Below, piece after piece: positions 7,588 through 15,984 of a DNA stretch of 64,000 nucleotides. The stretch lies in assembly GCF_031884435.1 (NCBI RefSeq), contig NZ_CP134779.1:5518001-5582000 (forward strand), written 5' to 3'. This DNA comes from Bosea sp. 685 (lineage in GTDB: Bacteria; Pseudomonadota; Alphaproteobacteria; Rhizobiales; Beijerinckiaceae). The first letter of the stretch is position 1; every line of letters begins with the position of its first letter. A model generated the notes under the pieces. That model saw nothing but the letters and a program-made list of their open reading frames with translations. It was not told the origin of the DNA and made no database searches. A program made the translations under genes and the position numbers.

Positions 7588-9224
7588 GCGATATCTCTGC
7601 AAAGGCCCTGCCTGTCCTCTCCATCGAGAACCTGACGCTGGCCCTGCCGGCGCTGGCCGACCGGGCCCATGCGGTCGAAGGCGTGACGCTTGCGATCGCG
7701 CCCGGCGAAACGCTCTGCGTCGTCGGCGAGTCCGGTTCGGGCAAATCGATGATCGCGCATGCCGTGATGGGCCTCCTGCCCAAAGCGGTGAAGCCGGCGG
7801 GCGGTGCGATCAGGCTCGCCGGACGCGACCTGCTCAGCCTCGACGAGGAGGCGATGCAGGATGTGCGCGGGCGCGAGATCGGCATGATCTTCCAGGAGCC
7901 GATGACCTCGCTCAACCCGGTGATGCGGGTCGCCGACCAGATCATCGAGACCTTCGAGGCGCATGGGCTGCACGGAACCTCCGAGCGGCGCGCGCGCGCC
8001 GTCGCGCTCCTGACCGAGGTCGGCCTGCCCGACCCGCCGCGCCTCGCCAAGGCCTATCCGCACGAGCTCTCGGGCGGCCAGCGACAGCGCGTGATGATCG
8101 CTATGGCGCTGGCGCTCGAACCCAAGCTCCTGATCGCCGACGAGCCGACGACCGCGCTCGACGTCACCACACAGGCGCAGATCCTCAAGCTCCTCGATAA
8201 TCTGCGCCACAAGCACGGCACTGCAGTGCTGTTCATCACCCATGACATGGGCGTTGTCGCCGAGATCGCCGACCGCATCGCCGTGCTGGAGAAGGGCGTG
8301 CTGGTCGAGGAAGGCACGGCCGATCAGGTGCTGGGCTCACCCCGCCATGCCTATACGCAAAAACTCCTCGCCGCCGTGCCTTCCCTCGTGCCGCCCGTGC
8401 GACCGGCCTTGCCGGAGAGCCCGCCCGTGCTCAGCGTCGAGGGGCTCGGCAAGATCTATCGCAAGCGCTCCTTCTTCGGCACGGCGCGCGAGGTCAGGGC
8501 AGCCGAGGACATCTCGTTCTCGCTGGTCCGTGGCGAGACGCTCGGGCTCGTCGGCGAGTCCGGCTCCGGCAAATCGACCGTCGGGCGCTGCTGCCTCAGA
8601 TTGATCGAGCCCAATGCCGGGCGGATCGTACTGAGCGGTCAAGGCTCGGGCGACCTCGTCCTCAGCGATCTCGGCCCCGCCGCGCTGCGCCAGCACCGCA
8701 AGCGCATCCAGATGGTGTTCCAGGATCCCTTCGCCTCGCTCAACCCGCGCCAGACCGTCGGCCGCATCATCTCCGACGGGCCGGTGGCACATGGCGTCGC
8801 GCGCGTGACCGCCCTGATGAAGGCGCGCGAATTGCTCGAACTCGTCGGCCTCTCCGCCAATGCGGTCGACCGCTACCCGCATGAATTCTCCGGCGGCCAG
8901 CGCCAGCGCATCGGCATTGCGCGTGCGCTCGCCCTCGAACCCGACGTGCTGGTGGCCGACGAGGCGGTCTCGGCGCTCGACGTCTCCGTGCAGGCGCAGA
9001 TCCTGTCCCTGATCAAGGAGATCCAAAGCCGGCTCGGTCTCGCCATCCTGTTCGTCACCCACGACCTGCGCGTCGCTGCGCAGATCTGCGACCGCATCGC
9101 GGTGATGCAGCGCGGCCGCATCGTCGAGACCGGCCCGACGGCGGCTTTGTTCGCCGCCCCGCAGCACGCGTATACGCGGCAGCTGCTGGCCGCCGTTCCC
9201 GGCGGCGGGCGGTTCGGGCATTGA
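7584..9224 (+). CDS. ABC transporter, fused double ATPase (DppD-DppF type)
   Basis: Single polypeptide of 546 residues carrying both ATPase domains that power the importer, normally two genes (dppD, dppF). Domain 1: Walker A GESGSGKSM, signature LSGGQRQRV, Walker B LLIADEPTTALD. Domain 2: Walker A GESGSGKST, signature FSGGQRQRI, and a Walker B of the form LVADEAVSALD. The oligopeptide-transporter C-terminal tail (AYTQKLLAAVP, AYTRQLLAAVP) follows each domain. I start it at ATG 7584, overlapping the permease stop; the open frame upstream is only a shadow of the permease. The fusion resembles GsiA/YejF-type proteins, and the second peptide operon here has the same arrangement. Confidence 0.95.
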   Translation: MSDISAKALPVLSIENLTLALPALADRAHAVEGVTLAIAPGETLCVVGESGSGKSMIAHAVMGLLPKAVKPAGGAIRLAGRDLLSLDEEAMQDVRGREIGMIFQEPMTSLNPVMRVADQIIETFEAHGLHGTSERRARAVALLTEVGLPDPPRLAKAYPHELSGGQRQRVMIAMALALEPKLLIADEPTTALDVTTQAQILKLLDNLRHKHGTAVLFITHDMGVVAEIADRIAVLEKGVLVEEGTADQVLGSPRHAYTQKLLAAVPSLVPPVRPALPESPPVLSVEGLGKIYRKRSFFGTAREVRAAEDISFSLVRGETLGLVGESGSGKSTVGRCCLRLIEPNAGRIVLSGQGSGDLVLSDLGPAALRQHRKRIQMVFQDPFASLNPRQTVGRIISDGPVAHGVARVTALMKARELLELVGLSANAVDRYPHEFSGGQRQRIGIARALALEPDVLVADEAVSALDVSVQAQILSLIKEIQSRLGLAILFVTHDLRVAAQICDRIAVMQRGRIVETGPTAALFAAPQHAYTRQLLAAVPGGGRFGH

Positions 9225-9247
9225 TTGGAGAACGGGGCCTCGTTCCT

Positions 9248-9337
9248 CGTCATGGTCGGGCTTGTCCCGACCATCCACGCCTCCCCTTCATCCGCGTCGC
9301 AAGACGTGGATGCTCGGCACAAGGCCGAGCATGACGG
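9248..9337. repeat. Nested palindromic intercistronic repeat, copy B
   Basis: Most regular of the three copies. Outer arms CGTCATG/CATGACG enclose hairpin GGTCGGG/CCCGACC and hairpin GCTCGGC/GCCGAGC, with an internal ACGTGGATG arm facing CATCCACG. It fills the gap between the ATPase and M20 peptidase genes and ends 23 bases before the peptidase start. Confidence 0.85.
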
Positions 9338-9360
9338 CAACAGCCTCCGGAGCCCAGCCC

Positions 9361-10650
9361 ATGCCTCTCGATCCCGCCCTCCGCGACAAGATTCTTGCCT
9401 CCGTCGAGGCCGGTTTTGCCGAGCAGATCGCCTTCACGCAGGAGCTGATCCGCTTTCCCTCGCTGCGAGGCGAGGAACACACCTGCCAGGACTTCGTCTT
9501 CCGGGCGCTGAAGGACCGCGGCTTCACCATGGACCGCTTTGCGATGGACAGGGCGGCGATCGCAGCCCATCCCGGCGGCGCGCCTTTCTCCGACACGCAT
9601 TCCGACGCTCCGATCGTCGTCGGCATCCATCATCCGCGCGCGGAGACCGGCCGTTCGCTGATCCTGCAGGCGCATGTCGACGTCGTACCGACTGGGCCTG
9701 TCGACCAGTGGACGCATGCGCCCTTCGACCCGGTGATCGAGGGCGACTGGATGTATGGCCGCGGCAGCGCCGACATGAAGGCCGGGGCCGGCGCCAATTT
9801 CTACTGCCTGGACGCGCTGAAGCGCATCGGCCTGCAGCCGGCGGCGACGCTCTATCTGGAATCGGTCGTCGAGGAGGAGTCGACCGGGAACGGCGCATTG
9901 ATGACGCATTTGCGCGGCTACCGTGCCGACGCGGCGCTGATCCCCGAGCCCGAATACGAGATGCTGGCCCGGGCCAATGCCGGCGTGCTCTGGTTCCAGT
10001 TCGAGGTGCGCGGCGTGCCAGTGCATGTGCGCGAGATGGGCACTGGCGCCAACGCCATCGACGCCGCCTATCGCGTCGTCGCGGCACTGCGCAAACTGGA
10101 AGAGGAGTTCAACGCCGAGAAGGCCGGCCGCGAGCATTTCGAGGACCAGCCCCACCCGATCAACCTCAATATCGGCAAGATCGAGGGCGGCGACTGGGCC
10201 TCCTCGGTGCCGTGCTGGTGTCGGGTCGATTGCCGGGTCGGGCTCTATCCGGGCGTGACCGCGGAAGAGACCGCCAAGCGCATCGAGGATTGCATCCGAA
10301 CCGCGTCGCGGGCCGATGCCTTCCTCGCCAACAACCCGCCGAAGGTGACCTTCAACGGCTTCTGGGCGGAGGGTTATGTGCTCGCCCCCGGCAGCGAGGC
10401 CGAGGCCGTGCTCGGCCGCTCGCATGAAGCCGCGCTCGGAGCGCCGCTGAAGAGCTTCATGACAGCGGCCTATCTCGATGCCCGCGTGCACGCGCTCTAC
10501 GACAAGATTCCGGCGCTCTGCTACGGCCCGATGGGCGAGAACATCCACGCCTTCGACGAGCGCGTCAGCCTGGCCTCGCTGAAGCGCATCACCGGATCGA
10601 TGGCGCTGTTCGTGGCGGAATGGTGCGGCGTCGAGGCCGTAAGCGGCTGA
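9361..10650 (+). CDS. M20-family metallopeptidase/deacylase (ArgE/DapE-like)
   Basis: Zinc-dependent amidohydrolase of the M20 family, 429 residues from ATG 9361, which has GGAG eight bases upstream. An upstream frame through the repeat is ignored. Metal-site motifs: LQAHVDVVPTGP (first His and Asp), GRGSADMKAG (bridging Asp), VVEEESTGNGA (general-base Glu and metal Glu) and a C-terminal GENIHAFDE (last His). The dimerisation domain sits between. Members remove acyl groups from amino acids or cut dipeptides. Being last in the peptide importer operon, it probably processes the imported substrate in the cytoplasm, but the exact substrate is unknown. Confidence 0.9.
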   Translation: MPLDPALRDKILASVEAGFAEQIAFTQELIRFPSLRGEEHTCQDFVFRALKDRGFTMDRFAMDRAAIAAHPGGAPFSDTHSDAPIVVGIHHPRAETGRSLILQAHVDVVPTGPVDQWTHAPFDPVIEGDWMYGRGSADMKAGAGANFYCLDALKRIGLQPAATLYLESVVEEESTGNGALMTHLRGYRADAALIPEPEYEMLARANAGVLWFQFEVRGVPVHVREMGTGANAIDAAYRVVAALRKLEEEFNAEKAGREHFEDQPHPINLNIGKIEGGDWASSVPCWCRVDCRVGLYPGVTAEETAKRIEDCIRTASRADAFLANNPPKVTFNGFWAEGYVLAPGSEAEAVLGRSHEAALGAPLKSFMTAAYLDARVHALYDKIPALCYGPMGENIHAFDERVSLASLKRITGSMALFVAEWCGVEAVSG

Positions 10651-10692
10651 AGCACCACAAACACGCGCACGGTCCTGCTCCGGCAAAAGATC

Positions 10693-10717
10693 GCCGGCTC
10701 GGTCCGGAGCCGGCTTT
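10693..10717 (+). terminator. Possible weak intrinsic terminator
   Basis: Eight-base GC stem GCCGGCTC/GAGCCGGC with a six-base loop, followed by only three T. It lies 42 bases after the peptidase stop, a sensible end for the operon, but the short T-tract makes termination uncertain. Confidence 0.4.
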
Positions 10718-10875
10718 GCCCCGTCAGATACAACAAAGCTGTTGTCGAATGGCCGCGCTGGAACCAAGGGCGTCGCCATTCGGCCGTGGATGCGTGACAC
10801 TCTACCGGCTTCGGTCGCGCCTGATTCGCGCTGGGCGCCTTCGATTTCGCGCAGCCATGGAGACGCCGCCCCACG

Positions 10876-11319
10876 ATGAAGAAGGCCAAGCGCACGCCCG
10901 GCGAGGCTCGCTTACAGATCGCTGCCATGCCGATCCGACGCATGAACAATGGCTCGACCGAGATCATGCTCGTGACCTCGCGCACGACGCAGCGTTGGAT
11001 TGTGCCCAAGGGCTGGCCGATCAAGGGGTTGAAGAACCATGAGGCGGCAGCGCGCGAGGCTTTTGAAGAAGCCGGGGTGATCGGCAAGATCAGCCCCAAG
11101 CCGGCTGGCCGCTACATCTACTGGAAGCGCATGCGCGACCATTTCGTGCTGTGCACGGTGAAGCTCTATCTGCTCGAAGTCGAGCGGCAGCTCGAAAGCT
11201 GGGCCGAGCAGGGCCAGCGGCGCAGTCAGTGGTTCAAGCCCGAAGACGCCGCCGATCTGGTCGATGAGCCTGAATTGAGCACGGCCATCCGCAAACTGGC
11301 CGCCCCAGTGCCGGGCTGA
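10876..11319 (+). CDS. Nudix hydrolase
   Basis: Small cytoplasmic Nudix-fold protein of 147 residues. The core of the Nudix box is visible as AAAREAFEEAGV preceded by PKGWPIKGLKNH. The catalytic RExxEExG part is intact, while the first Glu of the long consensus falls on a Leu. The PKGWP start and a basic N-terminus (MKKAKRTPGEARLQ) recall diphosphoinositol-polyphosphate/diadenosine-type phosphohydrolases of alphaproteobacteria, which clean up or signal through nucleotide derivatives. The substrate cannot be assigned. It is apparently a single-gene unit whose stop abuts, with no gap, the stop of the convergent phosphate transporter gene. Confidence 0.88.
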   Translation: MKKAKRTPGEARLQIAAMPIRRMNNGSTEIMLVTSRTTQRWIVPKGWPIKGLKNHEAAAREAFEEAGVIGKISPKPAGRYIYWKRMRDHFVLCTVKLYLLEVERQLESWAEQGQRRSQWFKPEDAADLVDEPELSTAIRKLAAPVPG

Positions 11320-13041
11320 TCAGAGGCCCGATTGCGGGGCCGGCATCAGATGCCCCCCTTGCTGGGCCTGCGCCTCCTGCGCTTCCCGCAAACGGCTCTC
11401 GCGCAGGGCATTGGCGCTTTCCAGGATCGGATAGCCGATCGAAGCGACATGGCCGTGGATGCGCTTGAGGTCGCGGATGATGTCGAGATGGATCGCGCTG
11501 GTCTCGATCGATTCCGCCCGCCCGCTGCGCAGCCGCTGGAAATGGCTCTCGGTCGCGCGCCGCTCGGCATCGCGCATCATCGCCTTCTCCGCGAAAAGCT
11601 GGCGCGCCAGAGCGAGATCGCGGCTGGCGAAGACATTGAGCGCCAGCACCAGACCCGACGAGACGCGCTGGTGGAAGTCACGGATCTCGGCCAGGCCTTC
11701 GGGCGAAAAAGCATAGCGCTTGCGGATCTTCTTCTCGGCGAGTTCGCGCAGGTTCTTGTCGATGATGTCGCCGATATGCTCGAGATTGGTGATCAGCGTG
11801 ATGATCTCGAGCAGGCGGCGGCCCTCCTCCTCGGTCAGTTCGTTGCGCGACACCTGGACGAGATAGAGCTTGATCGATTCATGGATCGCATCGACGCCGT
11901 CATCGGCCTGGGCGATGGCGCGCGAGAGCTTCAACTCGTCCTTTTCGAGCAGCGTCATCGTATCGCGCAGCATCAATTCGACGCGATCACCCAGATTCAG
12001 CGCCTCGCGCATCGCACAGGCCAGAGCCTCCGAGGGGCTGTCGAGCACGGCAGGATCGAGATGGCGCGGCCGCACGGTCGCGTCAGGCGCCTCCTTGCCG
12101 GGCATCAGGCGCTCGACCAGCCGCGCCACCGGCGCGACGAAGGGCAGGAACACAAGCGCGCCGACGAGATTCAGCGCGACGTGGAACTCGATGGCGAGCC
12201 GCGAATCGAGCGTCGGCAGGGTCTGAAGCCAGCCAGCCAGAGGCGCGACGAAGGGCAGCACCAGGAGCGCCAGGACGAGCCGGGTGAACAGATTGGCGAC
12301 GGCAGCCTGACGCTGCAGGGCAGGCGCGCCGAGCTGGTCCAGCACCGGGATCAGCGCATTGCCGAGATTGGCGCCGATGACGAGGGTCAGCGCGGTCGCG
12401 GGCGGAAACAGGCCGGACGCCGCAAAGGTCGCGATCAGCAGGATGACGGCGATGCTGGAATGGGTCAGCCAGGTCGCAGCGACCGCGACGAGGACCGCCA
12501 GCAGCGGTTCATGGCCGATGGCGCCCAGGAGCGTGCGAAAGACCGGCGATTGGGCCAGGGGAGCCGCCGCCGCGTTCAATTCGATCAGCGAGAGCAGGAT
12601 GAGCCCGATGCCGACGAAAACGCGGCCGATATTGCGGGCGCGGTCCATCGCCTCATTGGCCAGATAAAGCGCGACGCCGATGGCGAGGCAAAGCCCCCAG
12701 ATCCAGCCCAGATCCATCGAGATCACGAAGGCCGCGAGCGAAGTGCCCAGATTGGCGCCGAGCAGCACGGCCAGCGCCATAGCCGGCACGATCAGGCGGC
12801 GGCCGGCGAAGGAGGAGACCAGCAGCGTCGTCGCCGTCGAACTCTGCAGCACCATGGTGACCGCGATACCGCTGCCGAAAGCGGCGAAGCGATTGCGCGT
12901 GAAGCTCGCCAGCGCATGGCGCAACGAGGCCCCAAAGGCCCGCATGGCACCCGTGCGCACCAGCCTGACCGCCCAGATCAGCAACGCGACGCCGCCGGCA
13001 AGGTGGATCAGGACTGTGGTGGCACTCTCGCTGCTTGTCAT
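11320..13041 (-). CDS. Na/Pi cotransporter family protein with PhoU-like domain
   Basis: Inner-membrane protein of 573 residues. The N-terminal two thirds hold two inverted Na/Pi-cotransporter repeats, with QSSTATTLLVSSFAG in the first and THSSIAVILLIATFA in the second; the paired QSS/HSS motif is the family signature for sodium and phosphate binding. GANLGTSLAAF and GANLGNALIPV follow. The C-terminal part (from about residue 340) is a soluble helical PhoU-like domain (NLEHIGDIIDKNLRE). Homologues (YjbB/NptA type) move phosphate, often outward, coupled to sodium. It appears single-gene, convergent with the Nudix gene. Confidence 0.9.
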   Translation of the reverse strand: MTSSESATTVLIHLAGGVALLIWAVRLVRTGAMRAFGASLRHALASFTRNRFAAFGSGIAVTMVLQSSTATTLLVSSFAGRRLIVPAMALAVLLGANLGTSLAAFVISMDLGWIWGLCLAIGVALYLANEAMDRARNIGRVFVGIGLILLSLIELNAAAAPLAQSPVFRTLLGAIGHEPLLAVLVAVAATWLTHSSIAVILLIATFAASGLFPPATALTLVIGANLGNALIPVLDQLGAPALQRQAAVANLFTRLVLALLVLPFVAPLAGWLQTLPTLDSRLAIEFHVALNLVGALVFLPFVAPVARLVERLMPGKEAPDATVRPRHLDPAVLDSPSEALACAMREALNLGDRVELMLRDTMTLLEKDELKLSRAIAQADDGVDAIHESIKLYLVQVSRNELTEEEGRRLLEIITLITNLEHIGDIIDKNLRELAEKKIRKRYAFSPEGLAEIRDFHQRVSSGLVLALNVFASRDLALARQLFAEKAMMRDAERRATESHFQRLRSGRAESIETSAIHLDIIRDLKRIHGHVASIGYPILESANALRESRLREAQEAQAQQGGHLMPAPQSGL

Positions 13042-13208
13042 CGCCGTGGGGTCTTTCTCCGATTCAGGCCGAAACCGTAGCGCAAAATTCCTAGTTTTTC
13101 ATTAGCCAACTTATCTTTAGTGACGGCAAAACATGCTGACAATGCGGCGGGGTCGGTGAAATTTTGCGCATCGGAATTGCGGTTGGCGCAATGCGAGCCA
13201 CCTGCCGC

Positions 13209-14210
13209 TCAGCGCGGCGCGCGCGCCCTCTCCGGAGCACGCTCGGCGCGCGGCGAATGGCCGAAACGCAAGCGATAAGCCCGCGAGAAATGGCTCGCGC
13301 TGGCAAAACCGCAAGCGAGCCCGGTCTCGAGCACTGAAAGGCTGGTCTGACGCAGCAGGTCACGGGCCCGGTCGAGCCGCAATGCCAGATAATGCTCGCC
13401 GAGCGAGCGGCCAAGATGCAGCCGAAACAGCCGTTCCAACTGGCGCAGGGAGACATTCGCCGTGCGGGCGAGCTCGGCGCGGGTGACGGGATTCTCGAGA
13501 CTCTGCTCCATCCGCGCGACGACGCGCAGCAGCGGCGCATGGGCGATGCCGAGCCGCTCGCGCAGGGGCATACGCTGCGGCCCCTCGCCTTCCCGGACAT
13601 GGGTCTGCAGGAACCATTCGCTGACCGCGAGCGCGAGTTCGCTGCCATGTTCGCGGGCGATGACGGCGTGCATCATGTCGAGCGGGGCGGTACCGCCGCT
13701 CGAGGTCAGGCGATCCCGGTCGATCTCGTAAAGCGAGCGCCGCAGATCAAGATCGGGATAATCCTCGAGGAAGGCGGAGGCATGCTCCCAATGCAAGGTG
13801 AAGCGATAGCCGGAGAGCACATTGGCCCGCGCCAGGATATAGGGCCCGCCCGAGACGCCGCCGAGCTTGACGCCGCGCCGCACCAATTGCCTGAGCCAGG
13901 CAAAGGTCGCCGGATGCTGGAAAGCGGCGGGATTACCGCCGGCGCAGACGAAGACATAGTCGAAGCGGATCTCGTCCCCCAGACCATAATCGGCCTGGAT
14001 GCTGACGCCGTTCGAGGCTGGCGCCGGCAGGCCGTCGATCGAGACATGGCTCCAGCGGTAGAGATCGCGCCCCGAGAGGCGGTTGGCCGCCCGCAAGGGC
14101 TCGACCGCAGAGGCATAGGCGAGCAGCGCGAAATCCGGAATCAGCAGGAAGCCGATATGGGCCGGGCCCTGGCCGTCGCTATTGGTCAATCTTGCGTCGC
14201 TGGTGGTCAT
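13209..14210 (-). CDS. GlxA-family AraC-type transcriptional regulator
   Basis: Transcription factor of 333 residues. The N-terminal DJ-1/PfpI-like domain (IGFLLIPDFALLAYASAVEPLR, read in parts, then YVFVCAGGNPAA) is followed from about residue 220 by two helix-turn-helix units of the AraC family (TRAELARTANVSLRQLERLF; TGLACGFASASHFSRAYRLRFG, read in parts). It is divergent from soxB with 86 bases between. Known relatives in this position, such as GbdR in Pseudomonas, activate glycine betaine/dimethylglycine/sarcosine catabolic genes. I infer the same job here, controlling the sarcosine oxidase operon. Confidence 0.9.
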   Translation of the reverse strand: MTTSDARLTNSDGQGPAHIGFLLIPDFALLAYASAVEPLRAANRLSGRDLYRWSHVSIDGLPAPASNGVSIQADYGLGDEIRFDYVFVCAGGNPAAFQHPATFAWLRQLVRRGVKLGGVSGGPYILARANVLSGYRFTLHWEHASAFLEDYPDLDLRRSLYEIDRDRLTSSGGTAPLDMMHAVIAREHGSELALAVSEWFLQTHVREGEGPQRMPLRERLGIAHAPLLRVVARMEQSLENPVTRAELARTANVSLRQLERLFRLHLGRSLGEHYLALRLDRARDLLRQTSLSVLETGLACGFASASHFSRAYRLRFGHSPRAERAPERARAPR

Positions 14211-14296
14211 GTTGACCAGCCTATGATCGTCAATCTCAGGAAGACAAGTCCGGAGCGCCGCTGGCCGCCGGACAAGCCCTCCGGACCTGACCGCTC
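14211..14296. promoter_or_regulatory. Divergent control region between regulator and sox operon
   Basis: 86-base spacer between the starts of the AraC-type regulator (minus) and soxB (plus). It must contain, or overlap, both promoters and any regulator-binding site. I see TTGACCAGCCTATGATCGTC near the regulator start but no convincing repeated operator, so this is assigned by position only. Confidence 0.4.
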
Positions 14297-15547
14297 ATGC
14301 GCTATTCCGTCTTCTCGCTGCTCGCCCAGACGCTGGCAGGCCATAAGGGCTGGAAGCCGGCCTGGCGCGACGCCGCGCCCAAGCATGAATATGATGTGCT
14401 GGTCATCGGCGGCGGTGGGCATGGGCTGGCGACGGCCTATTACCTCGCCAGCCAGCACGGCATCAGCAATGTCGCGGTGATCGAGAAGGGCTATATCGGC
14501 TCCGGCAATGTCGGCCGGAACACCACGATCATCCGCTCGAACTATCTCCTGCCCGGCAACACGCCTTTCTACGAGCATTCGATGAAGCTCTGGGAAGGGC
14601 TGGAGCAGGACATCAACTACAACGCCATGGTCAGCCAGCGCGGCGTGCTGAACCTCTACCATTCCGATGCGCAGCGCGACGCCTATGCCAGGCGCGGCAA
14701 CGCGATGCGGCTCGCCGGCGTCGATGCCGAACTGCTCGACCGCGAGCAGGTACGTGCCATGGTTCCCTTCTTCAACTACGAGACCGGACGCTTCCCGATC
14801 CAGGGCGGGTTGCTGCAGCGGCGTGGCGGCTCGGTCCGGCATGATGCCGTCGCCTGGGGCTATGCCCGTGCCGCCGACCAGCGCGGCGTCGACATCGTCC
14901 AGAACTGCGAGGTCACCGGGCTTTCGATCGAGAATGGCCGCGTCACCGGGGTCGAGACCTCGCGCGGGCCGATCAAGGCGAAGAAGATCGCACTCGCCGT
15001 CGCCGGCAACTCCTCGCGGCTCGCCGCCATGGCGGGGATGCGATTGCCGATCGAGAGCCATGTGCTGCAGGCCTTCGTCTCCGAGGGCGTCAAGCCATTG
15101 ATCGACACTGTCGTGACCTATGGCGCCGGCCATTTCTACGTGAGCCAGTCCGACAAGGGCGGGCTCGTCTTCGGCGGCGATATCGACGGCTACAACTCCT
15201 ACGCCCAGCGCGGCAACCTGCCGGTGATCGAGGATGTGATGGAATCGGCCATGGCGCTGTGGCCCGGTGTCGGACGGTTGCGCGTGCTGCGGCACTGGGG
15301 CGGCATCATGGACATGTCGATGGACGGGTCGCCGATCATCGACCACACCCCGATCGACGGGCTCTATCTCAATGCCGGCTGGTGCTATGGCGGCTTCAAG
15401 GCGACGCCAGCCTCAGGCTGGTGCTTCGCGCACCTGATCGCGCGCGATGAGCCCCACCCTGTCGCAACCGCCTTCCGGCTCGACCGTTTCACTACGGGCC
15501 GCGTCATCGACGAAAAGGGCGTCGGCGCCCAGCCGAACCTGCATTGA
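14297..15547 (+). CDS. soxB: Sarcosine oxidase subunit beta
   Basis: Flavoprotein subunit of heterotetrameric sarcosine oxidase, 416 residues, which oxidatively demethylates sarcosine to glycine. The N-terminal FAD-binding Rossmann motif is VLVIGGGGHGLATAYYLA, followed by GSGNVGRNTTIIRSNYL, the segment that carries the covalent-FMN site in this subunit family, and later HFYVSQSDKGGLVFGGD. The C-terminus YGGFKATPASGW is typical. It is the first gene of the soxB-soxD-soxA-soxG-purU operon. A nested-palindrome repeat (15575-15667) separates it from soxD, so its expression could be set apart from the other subunits. Confidence 0.96.
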   Translation: MRYSVFSLLAQTLAGHKGWKPAWRDAAPKHEYDVLVIGGGGHGLATAYYLASQHGISNVAVIEKGYIGSGNVGRNTTIIRSNYLLPGNTPFYEHSMKLWEGLEQDINYNAMVSQRGVLNLYHSDAQRDAYARRGNAMRLAGVDAELLDREQVRAMVPFFNYETGRFPIQGGLLQRRGGSVRHDAVAWGYARAADQRGVDIVQNCEVTGLSIENGRVTGVETSRGPIKAKKIALAVAGNSSRLAAMAGMRLPIESHVLQAFVSEGVKPLIDTVVTYGAGHFYVSQSDKGGLVFGGDIDGYNSYAQRGNLPVIEDVMESAMALWPGVGRLRVLRHWGGIMDMSMDGSPIIDHTPIDGLYLNAGWCYGGFKATPASGWCFAHLIARDEPHPVATAFRLDRFTTGRVIDEKGVGAQPNLH

Positions 15548-15574
15548 GGCGCGCGATGCTTACGCTTCCTCTTC

Positions 15575-15667
15575 CGTCATGGTCGGGCTTGTCCCAACCA
15601 TCCACGTCTTCCTTCGGAGCGTGCGGTGTTCAAGACGTGGATGCTCGGCACAAGGCCGAACATGACG
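15575..15667. repeat. Nested palindromic intercistronic repeat, copy C
   Basis: Same architecture and orientation as the copies at 6628 and 9248. Each hairpin has one mismatch (GGTCGGG/CCCAACC; GCTCGGC/GCCGAAC), while the outer CGTCATG/CATGACG arms and the inner CCACGTCTT/AAGACGTGG arms stay perfect. It lies between soxB and soxD, 41 bases before soxD. Confidence 0.85.
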
Positions 15668-15708
15668 TGGTTGGCGCGCGCCTCGCCCTCGACCGGATGG
15701 TCTGAACC

Positions 15709-15984
15709 ATGCGAATCCCCTGCCCCTATTGCGGCGCCCGCGACGCCCAGGAATTCACCTATCTCGGCGACGCCAATCCCAAGCGTCCCGACAGGATGGA
15801 AGCGACCGAAGCGGCCATGTTCGATTACGTCTATCAGCGCGACAACCCGGCGGGGCGGTTTCGCGAGCTCTGGTATCACGGCGCCGGCTGCCATGCCTGG
15901 CTCGTGGTGACGCGCGACACCAAAACCCATGCGATCGAGGCCGCCGAGCCGGCGAAACCGAGCAAGGCCGGAGCCGCGGCATGA
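15709..15984 (+). CDS. soxD: Sarcosine oxidase subunit delta
   Basis: Small zinc-binding subunit (91 residues) of the heterotetrameric sarcosine oxidase. The N-terminal MRIPCPYCGARD gives a CxxC pair, and YHGAGCHAWLVVTRDT gives the further Cys/His ligands seen in this family. The centre (DYVYQRDNPAGRFRELW) is characteristic. The last residues (EPAKPSKAGAAA) form a flexible tail. Its stop overlaps the soxA start by four bases (ATGA), indicating coupled translation of the small and large subunits. Confidence 0.95.
   Translation: MRIPCPYCGARDAQEFTYLGDANPKRPDRMEATEAAMFDYVYQRDNPAGRFRELWYHGAGCHAWLVVTRDTKTHAIEAAEPAKPSKAGAAA

Noticed and set aside
11320..11330. Bidirectional terminator between the convergent Nudix and phosphate transporter genes
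   Set aside because: The two stop codons abut with no spacer, and I see no stem followed by a T-run in either direction.
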